Shown here: positions 50,323-58,857 of the stretch, in pieces
How positions within the stretch are numbered: the first letter of the stretch is position 1
Layout: every line of letters starts with the position of its first letter
Assembly (NCBI RefSeq): GCF_001644035.1
Contig: NZ_LUUG01000053.1
Location: forward strand, 1-64,000
Direction: 5' to 3'
Source: Methylomonas methanica
GTDB taxonomy: Bacteria > Pseudomonadota > Gammaproteobacteria > Methylococcales > Methylomonadaceae
Length of the DNA: 64,000 bases
Notes under the pieces: model-generated
Told to the model about the DNA's origin: nothing
Seen by the model: the letters and a program-made list of their open reading frames with translations, nothing else
The model's database searches: none
Made by a program: the position numbers and the translations under genes

Positions 50323-51320
50323 GCTGATACTCCGTAAGCAGGCATTACCTGTTCTTGCAGAAACTGCCGCATCTCGGCGAGCTCAGGATAAATATCGCAA
50401 ACCTCGGAGATGTAAGCCAAAGTGCGCGGGATGTCGGCCAGATAATTGGATTTGCCGTCGCGCAGATGCAATCTGGCGAAAATGCCGACAGCTTTAAGGT
50501 GGCGCTGCATACCCATCAGGTCGAACCAGCGTTTGAAACGATTAAAATCGGCTTGAATCAATCCGGCCGCACAGAGGCGTTGGTGATAATCCTTAGCCCA
50601 GCTGATGACTTGTTGGTCCGGCCAAGCGATGTAACAGTCGCGCAGCAGCGATACCAAATCGTAGCTGATCGGACCAACGACTGCGTCTTGGAAATCGATA
50701 ACACCCGGTGAGTCGTGTTCCAACACCATCAGGTTGCGCGAGTGGAAATCCCGGTGCACGCAGACTTGCGGTTGTTCGAGCGCCGAAGCGATCAGAATCG
50801 CGTTGAGAGGTGTCGCGAGCGTATCTGGAATCGCAATCCCTAGCAGCTTTTCCAAAAACCATTCGTAAAAAATAGCTAGCTCGCGGAGCAGAAGGGCACT
50901 GTCGTAAGCCGGCAAGCCGCAATCAAGCGGGTTTACGCCGGTTTGCAGTTTGAACAAGCTGTCCATGGCCTGGCTATACAGCAGTTCGGCATCGCCGGTT
51001 TGTAAGCGGTCGAGAAAACTCGTTGAGCCTAAGTCTTCCAGCAACAGAAAACCTTGGCGACTATTCTGTTGATAGATATTCGGGATATGGATATCGCTTG
51101 GTTTCAGAAGCCCGGCGACGCGTACGAACGGCTCGGTATTTTCTTTGTCCGGCGGCGCGTCCATGGCAATGTGACAGCCGTCGCGGTGCTCAACTCGGAA
51201 ATATCGCCTGAAGCTGGCGTCGCTGGAAGCCGGGGTAATTTGCTGTATATCAAGCGCGACGTCGTTATTGAGCCAATCGACAAGCTCCGCCAAGCGGCGG
51301 TCTGAGCTGGAAACGTACAT
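50319..51320 (-). CDS. amgK: Anomeric MurNAc/GlcNAc kinase AmgK
   Basis: AmgK phosphorylates recycled N-acetylmuramate and N-acetylglucosamine at C1, feeding MurU. The 333-residue protein has an aminoglycoside-phosphotransferase-like fold, with the catalytic loop VCVHRDFHSRNLMVLE and the metal motif VIDFQDAVVGPISYDLVSLL. It is divergent from lptD, with 95 bases between the starts, the same arrangement as in Pseudomonas. Co-translation with murU is indicated by the four-base overlap. Confidence 0.93.
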   Translation of the reverse strand: MYVSSSDRRLAELVDWLNNDVALDIQQITPASSDASFRRYFRVEHRDGCHIAMDAPPDKENTEPFVRVAGLLKPSDIHIPNIYQQNSRQGFLLLEDLGSTSFLDRLQTGDAELLYSQAMDSLFKLQTGVNPLDCGLPAYDSALLLRELAIFYEWFLEKLLGIAIPDTLATPLNAILIASALEQPQVCVHRDFHSRNLMVLEHDSPGVIDFQDAVVGPISYDLVSLLRDCYIAWPDQQVISWAKDYHQRLCAAGLIQADFNRFKRWFDLMGMQRHLKAVGIFARLHLRDGKSNYLADIPRTLAYISEVCDIYPELAEMRQFLQEQVMPAYGVSA

Positions 51321-51415
51321 TTTTATTAATTGCGGGTCAACCTAAGGTAAAATGATGGGAAGCATTTTATTCGATTTCCATTCCGCTAAGTCAATTTAGC
51401 TGCATTCGCCAAGAC

Positions 51416-54241
51416 ATGAATTATCGGTTTTATACAATTTCTTCAGCATTATTGTTTTTTACGGGCGTCGCCTCTGCTGCCAATAATGCGGCGTGGAATT
51501 GTGAGCAAACCAAAAATGGCGAATGGACCTGTTTGAATCAAACACCCGCAGGCAATGAGCCAACTGCTCAGCCGCAAGTGATTAAACCTACTCCACCCAC
51601 TCAAACCAAGCCCGCGCCGCCGGAAACGGTCGCTCAGCCGCCTGTTCCTGTCGTTCCCGCACCCGTTCAGCAAGCGGTTAAGCCAGAGCCGGAGCCGGAA
51701 AAAATTAATGTGGTCGAAAAGGTGGTGGAAAAAGCCGTCGCCGAGCCGCAAAAACTGCGGGTCAAAGTGACTGAAAATCAAAAACCGGTGCTGGAAAAAG
51801 TCGAGCCCAAGACCGAGACAGTCAATGCCAATAGCGGCAAAGTGCCCGGCTGGACCTGTAAAACCGGCGACGACAAGAGCGGCTGGAATTGTAATTTGGT
51901 AGGGGCCGATCCGAAAGGCGAGGCCCATGTCGTGGCCGAGGGTGGTGGTAGCGAAGAGTCCGGTTCGTATTTGTTTACGCCTACCTTTGATCGCAAACAG
52001 GAGCGGGATTTTCAAACCTTACGTGCCGAATTCGATAAAGATCCTTGGCAAAGCTGCGAAGTGTGGGGCGCTAAAAAGCGCAAAATCAGAGCTACCTCAG
52101 CCGAGGTTCGCGATGCGGCGACCACCGATATCAACGCGGACTTTTCCGAAGTATTCGACGGCGAGGTGCTTAACTTTGCCGGTAACGTCGATATGGTGCG
52201 CGCTGATCAGCATCTGATCGCGGACAAGGCTAGTTACGATACGGTTGCAGAAACCCTGGACGCGCAAGGTAGCGTGTTATACAGCGAAGATCAGTTGGCG
52301 TTCTCCAGCGAGACTGCCTCCTTGAGTCTTGGTAAAGACGAAGCGCGCTTGCGGAAGGCGCAATTCATCGTCGCCGAGGCGCCGTTTCGCGGTAATGCCG
52401 AGGTGGTTTATCGCGAGAGTAAAGGCTTGTCCCGTTATAATGACGCCGCTTTTACCAGTTGTGCGCCGGGCAATCAGGACTGGATCGTGCATGCTTCGCG
52501 GATGAAAATTAACCGGGACAGCGGGCAAGGTTCAGCGAAAAACGCCTGGCTGGAATTTAAAGGTGTACCGGTGCTGTACACGCCCTATATTTCCTTCCCT
52601 ACCGACAATCGGCGTTTGTCGGGTTTATTAGCGCCAACCTGGGGTAGTACGCAGCGGAACGGTTTTGACGTTTCCGTGCCGTTTTATTGGAATATCGCCC
52701 CCAACTTCGACGATATCGTCACGCCGCGTTACATGAGTAAGCGTGGCGAGCAATTGCGCAATAAGTTCCGCTATCTGACCGATATGTCCAGAGGTACATT
52801 TTCCGCAGAATATATGCCCAACGATCAGTTAGTCAACAAGGCCCGTTATTCTGCAAGCTGGAAAGATCAAACCAGCTTATTGCCTGGGTTGAGTTCCTTG
52901 CTGGATTTGAACTATGTCTCCGACAAGACCTATTTCAACGACTTGAACAACGCTTTGGGCTTCCAAAATACCAGTTATTTGCCCAGTACTGCGTTGCTGA
53001 GTTACGGCGGTGCTGTTGCCGGCACCGGCGTAGGCCTGTCGGTTGGCGCATACCACTACCAATCGGTGGATAAAACCATTCCCGATGCGGCCATGCCTTA
53101 CGATATGCTGCCTCGCGTCAATTTCAACGTGGCCCGTGCGTTTGAAGGCTTACCGGTCACACTGGCGATGAATAACGAGTTCACCCATTTCTATCACACC
53201 GATTTGGTTAATGGTCAGCGCATTAATATTGCACCTTCGCTCAGCTTGCCATTGGAAAGTAGCGCCGGATATTTCATCCCGAGAATCACCGGTCAATACA
53301 CGCAGTATCAATTAAGCAACCAAACCTTAGCCGGTCAGCCCAGTACAATCAGCCGGACGTTGCCGATCTTCTCGGTTAGCAGCGGTATGAATTTCGAAAA
53401 AGACCTTAACTTCGGTGGTTCGCAGTATCTGCATACCTTGGAGCCGCAGGCTTTTTACCTGTATATCCCGCGCAAGGATCAAAGCAATATTCCGGTTTTC
53501 GATACAGCTTTGTACGATACCAACTTTTACAGCTTGTTCAGGGAAAACCGCTTCGCGGGCGGGGACAGGATTCAGGACGCCAATCAGGTTACGCTGGCGA
53601 CTGTTTCGCGGTTTATCGATTCCAATACCGGTTTGGAACCGTTAAAAGTCAGTCTGGGACAGATTATGTATTTCCAGGATAGAACGGTGACGATGCCTGG
53701 GCAGCCTATCGAAACCAGTAGTACCTCCAATTTCGTCGGCGAACTGAGCGGCCAATTCAATAAGAATTGGTCTTACATGACCGGTACCCAATGGGACCCG
53801 GAAGCCAACGGCTTTGCGCGCGGCCAGGTGGCATTAAAATACAATATGCAGCCTAACCAGATTGTTAACCTCGGCTATCGTTACCGCCGGAATCCCTTGG
53901 ATAGCTTACAAACCATCTCGCAAACCGACGTATCGTTCCGCTTACCTTTGTTTGGTGAATGGTATGGTTTCGGTCGTTGGCAGTATTCTTTAAATTTCGA
54001 CAAAACCACGGAAAGTTTCATTGGCGTGGAACGGGAAAACTGTTGCTGGCGCTTCCGTATTCTGGGTAGACGCTTTATCAACGGTGCCAATACCATCGCC
54101 TTTATCGATCCTAGCACCAAGCCGGAAACCGCGTTTTTCGTACAGTTGGAGCTGAAAGGTCTGTCCAGCTTCGGCGACAATGTCGATACGTTCCTGCAAA
54201 CCAACCTGAAAGGCTATCGCAAAGCCAGCTATTTTGAGTAA
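51416..54241 (+). CDS. lptD: LPS assembly outer-membrane protein LptD
   Basis: LptD with LptE inserts lipopolysaccharide into the outer leaflet. The 941-residue protein has a signal peptide and a LptA-like jellyroll domain (about residues 200-330). A 26-strand barrel follows, with the paired cysteines RENCCWRF near residue 875. Between the signal and the jellyroll lies an unusual extension of some 180 residues. It holds two WxC-type motifs (AWNCEQ...EWTCLN at 27-40 and GWTCKTG...GWNCNL at about 147-163) separated by a Pro/Val/Glu-rich linker. surA follows with an eight-base overlap of frames. Confidence 0.95.
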   Translation: MNYRFYTISSALLFFTGVASAANNAAWNCEQTKNGEWTCLNQTPAGNEPTAQPQVIKPTPPTQTKPAPPETVAQPPVPVVPAPVQQAVKPEPEPEKINVVEKVVEKAVAEPQKLRVKVTENQKPVLEKVEPKTETVNANSGKVPGWTCKTGDDKSGWNCNLVGADPKGEAHVVAEGGGSEESGSYLFTPTFDRKQERDFQTLRAEFDKDPWQSCEVWGAKKRKIRATSAEVRDAATTDINADFSEVFDGEVLNFAGNVDMVRADQHLIADKASYDTVAETLDAQGSVLYSEDQLAFSSETASLSLGKDEARLRKAQFIVAEAPFRGNAEVVYRESKGLSRYNDAAFTSCAPGNQDWIVHASRMKINRDSGQGSAKNAWLEFKGVPVLYTPYISFPTDNRRLSGLLAPTWGSTQRNGFDVSVPFYWNIAPNFDDIVTPRYMSKRGEQLRNKFRYLTDMSRGTFSAEYMPNDQLVNKARYSASWKDQTSLLPGLSSLLDLNYVSDKTYFNDLNNALGFQNTSYLPSTALLSYGGAVAGTGVGLSVGAYHYQSVDKTIPDAAMPYDMLPRVNFNVARAFEGLPVTLAMNNEFTHFYHTDLVNGQRINIAPSLSLPLESSAGYFIPRITGQYTQYQLSNQTLAGQPSTISRTLPIFSVSSGMNFEKDLNFGGSQYLHTLEPQAFYLYIPRKDQSNIPVFDTALYDTNFYSLFRENRFAGGDRIQDANQVTLATVSRFIDSNTGLEPLKVSLGQIMYFQDRTVTMPGQPIETSSTSNFVGELSGQFNKNWSYMTGTQWDPEANGFARGQVALKYNMQPNQIVNLGYRYRRNPLDSLQTISQTDVSFRLPLFGEWYGFGRWQYSLNFDKTTESFIGVERENCCWRFRILGRRFINGANTIAFIDPSTKPETAFFVQLELKGLSSFGDNVDTFLQTNLKGYRKASYFE

Positions 54242-54248
54242 GCAACGC

Positions 54249-55535
54249 ATGATAAAAAATTGGTTAGTGATTTTCTGTTTGCTACTGGGTGCTTACATCG
54301 CCCCGGGTCAGGCCCAAGTATTGGACAGGATAGTGGCGGTGGTCGAAGAAGATGTGATTCTGGAACGCGAGCTCAATAACGAAGTGGCTGCCATCACCAA
54401 CAAATTGAGCAGTAGCAATGTGGCGATGCCGCCCGAGTTCGTTTTACGCAAACAGGTATTGGAACGCATGGTGGTTGATAAACTGCAACGGCAACTGGCG
54501 GCTAAATCGGGCGTACAGGTCAGCGATGAGATGCTTAGCGCTTCAGTCGCCGATATAGCCAGCCGCAACGGCTTGTCGGTTGAAAGCTTCCGTAACGAGT
54601 TGGCCAAACAAGGCATGGAGTACAAAGCTTTCGAGGATAATCTGCGCAACGAAATTATCATCAACCAGCTGCGCGGGCGGGAGATCGGTTCGCGGGTCAA
54701 GGTCACCGATGCTGAAGTTTTGCATTACATGGAAACCCAGAGCAAAGCCGGGCAGAGCAACTCCCAGTATCATTTGGGGCATATTCTAATCGCGGTGTCG
54801 GAGGCGGCTTCGGCCACCGCGATTCAAAAAGCCAAGGACAAGGCCGATCAAGTCATCGCCGATTTACGCGGCGGCAAGGATTTCAAACAAGTCGCGGTGA
54901 GTGTTTCCGACGACGATAACGCTCTTAAAGGCGGCGATCTGGGTTGGCGCAGCATCGGTCAAATTCCTTCGCTGTTCACCGAAGTTGTCACGACGATGAA
55001 CCAAGGCGATGTCTCTGAAGCCATTCGCAGTCCCAGCGGTTTTCACATCATCAAAATGCTGGAAACCGAGGGTGCCGGGCAGCATATCGTTACCAAAACC
55101 AAGGTCAGGCACATTCTGATTAAGACTAATGAATTGGTGGACGACGCCGAAGCGCAAAAGCGCTTGGTGGCGCTTAGAGAGCGGATTAACGACGGCGACG
55201 ATTTTGCCAACTTGGCGCGCGCACATTCCGACGACAAAGGTTCTGCGATTAATGGCGGTTCGCTGGATTGGGTAGGTCCGGGCGCATTAGTGCCGCCTTT
55301 TGAGGAAGCCATGAACAAGCTGGCGATTAACGAGATTAGTCAGCCGGTGCAAACCCAGTTCGGTTGGCACATGATCCAGGTGTTGGGCCGCGAAAACCAG
55401 GATAACAGCGAGCAATTCAAAAAAGACAAGATTCGCGAGGAAATCCGTAAGCGTAAAATCGAGGAAGAAACCGAGTTATGGTTACGGCGCTTACGCGACG
55501 AGGCTTTCGTGGAAATCGATCTGGATAGACTGTAA
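54249..55535 (+). CDS. surA: Periplasmic chaperone and peptidyl-prolyl isomerase SurA
   Basis: SurA escorts outer-membrane proteins to the BAM complex. The protein (428 residues from the ATG at 54249) has a signal peptide (LVIFCLLLGAYIAPGQAQ), an N-terminal chaperone domain and two parvulin (PpiC) domains, with SQYHLGHILIAV and KTKVRHILIKTN at their starts. A C-terminal helix follows. An upstream TTG start overlapping lptD is possible but adds only five residues. lptD-surA is a conserved pair; the usual downstream pdxA and ksgA are replaced by an RNA-binding protein. Confidence 0.96.
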   Translation: MIKNWLVIFCLLLGAYIAPGQAQVLDRIVAVVEEDVILERELNNEVAAITNKLSSSNVAMPPEFVLRKQVLERMVVDKLQRQLAAKSGVQVSDEMLSASVADIASRNGLSVESFRNELAKQGMEYKAFEDNLRNEIIINQLRGREIGSRVKVTDAEVLHYMETQSKAGQSNSQYHLGHILIAVSEAASATAIQKAKDKADQVIADLRGGKDFKQVAVSVSDDDNALKGGDLGWRSIGQIPSLFTEVVTTMNQGDVSEAIRSPSGFHIIKMLETEGAGQHIVTKTKVRHILIKTNELVDDAEAQKRLVALRERINDGDDFANLARAHSDDKGSAINGGSLDWVGPGALVPPFEEAMNKLAINEISQPVQTQFGWHMIQVLGRENQDNSEQFKKDKIREEIRKRKIEEETELWLRRLRDEAFVEIDLDRL

Positions 55536-55541
55536 GGGAAC

Positions 55542-56087
55542 ATGAACGCTTTCTCTGTCGAAAGTCGTAAGGAAGACAAGTTTAAAAGACGCTTGCAGCG
55601 CATCGTCATCGAAGAAGACCTGACTCTGCATCGGGAGTTGATTCAACGTACCGCCGCCGAATTGGATATAGATCTACTGACTTGCGCCGCGGCCTTGGTT
55701 TATTTGAGCCAACCAAACTTGTACCCCGCTCATACTCAACAGCCCAAGTTGTTGGTCCCTCTACCGCAGCCTCACAGTCGCGGTCCACATGCAAACGGTA
55801 AAATGGTGCGTTATCGCTTGGCCGTCGGTAGTCAACATCAGGTTAACTGTGACGATATTCAAGCAGTATTGGTCGAAGAGTCCGGTGTAGATAAGAAGCG
55901 CATCGGGCGGATCGATATTCGCGATACCCACACACTGGTGGAGTTGCCGGACGGCATGCCGGCGGATATTTTTCAGTTATTGACCGAAGCGTCCATTGGA
56001 CCGCATCGTCTCAACATCAAACGCATCAAGCCGAATAAATTCAGACAGACCCGTAACAACAATCAACTAGACGATGAAAACGGCTAA
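55542..56087 (+). CDS. Stand-alone DbpA/DeaD-type RNA-binding domain protein
   Basis: The 181-residue protein matches only the C-terminal part of DEAD-box helicases such as DeaD/CsdA and DbpA. A helical segment (RRLQRIVIEEDLTLHRELIQ, then CAAALVYLSQ) resembles the dimerisation region. The DbpA RNA-binding domain follows (VRYRLAVGSQ, GVDKKRIGRIDIRDTHTLVELP), and the end is a basic tail. The two RecA-like helicase domains, with DEAD and Walker motifs, are wholly missing. The ATG follows a GGGA site six bases after surA, so it is translated as a normal gene rather than a remnant. Function is unknown; it may assist or compete with a helicase on rRNA. Confidence 0.82.
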   Translation: MNAFSVESRKEDKFKRRLQRIVIEEDLTLHRELIQRTAAELDIDLLTCAAALVYLSQPNLYPAHTQQPKLLVPLPQPHSRGPHANGKMVRYRLAVGSQHQVNCDDIQAVLVEESGVDKKRIGRIDIRDTHTLVELPDGMPADIFQLLTEASIGPHRLNIKRIKPNKFRQTRNNNQLDDENG

Positions 56088-56103
56088 TTTATCAGCCGTT
56101 TTC
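56076..56103. terminator. Bidirectional terminator
   Basis: GAAAACGGCT (56076-56085) pairs perfectly with AGCCGTTTTC (56094-56103), giving a 10-bp stem with an eight-base loop. The 3' arm ends in TTTT on both strands. It covers the stop codon of the RNA-binding protein and lies before the stop of the convergent TonB-dependent receptor, so it can end both transcripts. Confidence 0.78.
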
Positions 56104-56120
56104 CTGCGGCTAAACTTGGC

Positions 56121-58448
56121 TTACATCGTCAGTCGAATGCCTATCCAAGCTGCGCGCGGAGCGCCCACCCCGACAAAACGGCTTTGTTGGTCGCCAGGCA
56201 ATCCCACGCCGTCCAGGACATCTCCAGTATTTCCCCAAGTGCCGAAATTGGCATATTGACGGTCGAACAAGTTGGTCACTTTACCGAACAGCGCGACGTT
56301 TTTACTGAAGCGGTATTCGCTACGTAAGTTAAATACTACGAATCCGGGGAGCTTAGCGGTCAAATTGGCTTCGTCGCCGCGCAGATATTGCGAGCTGTTG
56401 TAGTTCATGTCCATACCCAAGGTCCAGGCTGAGACGATATCGAAATCGGTGCTGAACTTGAATTGATGGGCGGGAATGCCGGGGATGTTATCGCCGCCGT
56501 TCACTTGAATATTCCCGCCGTCATTCATAGGGTTGTTAGGACTGCTGCCCAAAAACGGGGTTTCGAAGCTGGCATCGATATAGGTGTAATGGCTAGACCA
56601 ACGCCAGCGCTCGTAAAAATTACCCGACAATCCCGCTTCCACACCTTGGCGTAAAGTAGAGCCGACATTGTCGAAATAACCGACATTGCTGCCGACGCCG
56701 CCGGTACTTTTGAAAATGATGTCGTTATTGTTGATGGTGCGGAATAATGCCAAATTCCAGTCCATGTAGCCCGGCAGCAGGTTTTTAAAACGGCCGCGCA
56801 CACCGGTTTCGAAGGTATTAGCGACTACTTGTTTTAAGGGAGGATCGGAGACGAAGGCATTAGGCAGACGGCAAGGGTCGTCCGGGTTGGCGCAGCTTAA
56901 CTCCATGGGTGTCGGTACCCGCGACGATTCGCTGTAATTACCGTAAAAAGTCAATTCCGGCATAAATGCGTAGGTTAAACCGGCCGCCGGATTGAAACGA
57001 TCAAAAGCATGTGAGCCATTCAGGTCGTTGCCGTAATGGTCGCGCAATTTAATGTGTGATTGGTTGTAACGGCCGGATACGGTCAGGTCCAACTTGTCCG
57101 TCAATGAATAGGTGTCGGTTAAAAACACCCCGTAATGATCGGTCTCGGTAGTCAGACGGACATGCGCATCTTGCAGCAATACCCCGCCCCCGGAAACTCC
57201 TCGGTCGGCTGTTAACGAACCAAGCTGGGTGTCGGCATGATAGCGGGCGTTACCGTAGTCGAAACTGGCTCCGCCTACCAGGTGGTTGTTACGGCCGAAT
57301 ATTTTGTGGTCGAAAGCGTTTTGCAAGGCAAAACCGAAGGATTGTTGCAGCGTGCTGGAGGTGTTGATGGTGCCGCCCTCGACCGCTGGTGAGGCGGCTA
57401 TATTATTGCCGCCGAGGTCGAACAAGCCCTCATCGTCCAACTCGCCGCCGGATTCTGCACACAAAAAGTCGTCTTCGCCAGCGCCTTCGTCAATACATTC
57501 GCCAAACTCGCTACCATCGCCGTTATAAGTGCCGATCTTATTGCGCCGATAATACATGGTGCCCGACAACTGATTTTGGTTGTTTAACCAGGTATCACCG
57601 GCCAACGATACCAGCATCATCCGGTTGCGGGTGATGTCGGGATGCGTAAATACTTGATCGCGGCCGAATGCCAGCATTTCCTGGGGCAGGGCGCCATTGC
57701 CGCGCAAAGTGTTGTCGCTGCCGGCGATGCTTAAATCCAGGCCGGATTTAACGCCGCGCCAGCTCAAGGTGCCGAAGCCTTGCTTGGCTTCGCTAGGCGA
57801 ATGTGCTCGCCAGCCTTTTTCGTTAAAATACTTGGCGTCCAGGAAATAGCCCCAGGTCCCGTTGTTCCAGCCGCTGGTGAGTTCTTCGGAATGGCGGTCC
57901 CAAGAGCCGCCTTGGGCTTCGAAACTATGGCCGGGCGCCGAGAAGCCGGTCTTGGTATTGATGTTGATCGAGCCGCCCAAGGCGTTCAAACCAAATGCCG
58001 GGTTCGATGCCGGCTGTAAACTCATATTGTCGATGGCGCCGCTGGGGATTAAATCCCAATTGATCATGTCGCCGAAAGGCTCATTGAAACGAATACCGTT
58101 AACATACGTAGCCAGGCCTTGCGGTAAACCCATTAACGGTGAAGCACTGAAACCGCGGTATTGCAGATCCGGTTGCAAGGGGTTGTTTTGCGCATCGTTG
58201 ATATTAACGCTGCCTAGGTAGCGGTTCATGTAGTCCGCCAAAGACAGGGCTTGGGCTTCTTGCAATTTTTCGGCTGACACGGTTTGTACATTCGCCGGAA
58301 TTTTATTGATATCGACGCCGCCGAATTGTAAAGGCGTTACCGCCACGACCTCCACTTCCTCCAGATTAGTCGCGACTTCCGCGGCTATGGCTTCGGCTAA
58401 GGGCAGCATGCTGAACAATGGCAGCACACCTAGCGCAACTTTTTTCAT
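56121..58448 (-). CDS. TonB-dependent outer-membrane receptor
   Basis: This 775-residue protein has a signal peptide (LGVLPLFSMLPLAEAIAAE), a short TonB-box-like region, a plug domain (about residues 40-170, with LQYRGFSASP and ALGGSININTKTG) and a C-terminal beta-barrel ending ARAAWIGIRLTM. An acidic surface loop with two cysteines (GECIDEGAGEDDFLCAESGG) and a second Cys pair (SCANPDDPCRLP) could shape ligand binding. The substrate is unknown; no siderophore or cobalamin gene lies nearby. The ATG at 58448 follows an AGG site. Three palindromes with GGAA half-sites lie upstream. Confidence 0.93.
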   Translation of the reverse strand: MKKVALGVLPLFSMLPLAEAIAAEVATNLEEVEVVAVTPLQFGGVDINKIPANVQTVSAEKLQEAQALSLADYMNRYLGSVNINDAQNNPLQPDLQYRGFSASPLMGLPQGLATYVNGIRFNEPFGDMINWDLIPSGAIDNMSLQPASNPAFGLNALGGSININTKTGFSAPGHSFEAQGGSWDRHSEELTSGWNNGTWGYFLDAKYFNEKGWRAHSPSEAKQGFGTLSWRGVKSGLDLSIAGSDNTLRGNGALPQEMLAFGRDQVFTHPDITRNRMMLVSLAGDTWLNNQNQLSGTMYYRRNKIGTYNGDGSEFGECIDEGAGEDDFLCAESGGELDDEGLFDLGGNNIAASPAVEGGTINTSSTLQQSFGFALQNAFDHKIFGRNNHLVGGASFDYGNARYHADTQLGSLTADRGVSGGGVLLQDAHVRLTTETDHYGVFLTDTYSLTDKLDLTVSGRYNQSHIKLRDHYGNDLNGSHAFDRFNPAAGLTYAFMPELTFYGNYSESSRVPTPMELSCANPDDPCRLPNAFVSDPPLKQVVANTFETGVRGRFKNLLPGYMDWNLALFRTINNNDIIFKSTGGVGSNVGYFDNVGSTLRQGVEAGLSGNFYERWRWSSHYTYIDASFETPFLGSSPNNPMNDGGNIQVNGGDNIPGIPAHQFKFSTDFDIVSAWTLGMDMNYNSSQYLRGDEANLTAKLPGFVVFNLRSEYRFSKNVALFGKVTNLFDRQYANFGTWGNTGDVLDGVGLPGDQQSRFVGVGAPRAAWIGIRLTM

Positions 58449-58510
58449 AACTTTACCTGAGTAATACAAAACAAAAGCGGCATGGTAAACAAGCTGGGCC
58501 GGGGGTTCCA

Positions 58511-58576
58511 TTCCTGGAAATAAAAAGGAAAAATTCCTGTTTCGCATCGGGTCGGCAAATTTTGGAATATTTCCAA
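58511..58576. promoter_or_regulatory. Three GGAA/TTCC palindromes upstream of the TonB-dependent receptor
   Basis: TTCCTGGAA (58511-58519), AGGAAAAATTCCT (58526-58538) and TTGGAATATTTCCAA (58562-58576) are successive palindromes sharing TTCC/GGAA half-sites. They lie 60-130 bases upstream of the receptor ATG and could be an operator. No known regulator was matched; they are not a Fur box by eye. Confidence 0.4.
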
Positions 58577-58581
58577 TTACA

Positions 58582-58761
58582 AGCTGCTTCAGTGGCATGC
58601 CTCGGACATCCTCAAAACCGTCATTTCGGCATATCGTCTGTGGGGCACAAGGGGAATGCTGAAATCCAGCGTGCATGGGTAGCTCGATGCTTACTATCCA
58701 TGGCACTGGATGCCCGCTTCCCGGCGGTTATGATGGAATATTTGATTTAGCTGAAGCAGCT
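58582..58761. repeat. Second copy of the dispersed repeat core with its own inverted ends
   Basis: AGCTGCTTCAG at 58582-58592 and CTGAAGCAGCT at 58751-58761 are perfect 11-bp inverted repeats bounding a 180-bp segment. On the minus strand the interior shares the blocks CATCCAGTGCCATGGAT (58696-58712), AGCTACCCATGCA and ATGCCGAAATGACG with the element at 806-995, in the same order. The end sequences of the two copies are unrelated. It fills most of the 409-base gap between the receptor and rnd. Confidence 0.6.
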
Positions 58762-58857
58762 CACTAGTCGGGAATATTTAAGTCAATAACGGCCCGACGG
58801 GGTAAAATGCGCAGTCACGCCGTTTTTCGGCAAGCCCTGTTAATTGCCATAGCGACT

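Noticed and set aside
56121-58706. Longer 861-residue version of the TonB-dependent receptor
   Set aside because: The extra 86 residues run into the repeat element and come before the signal peptide, which must be at the N-terminus; the ATG at 58448 has a ribosome-binding site.
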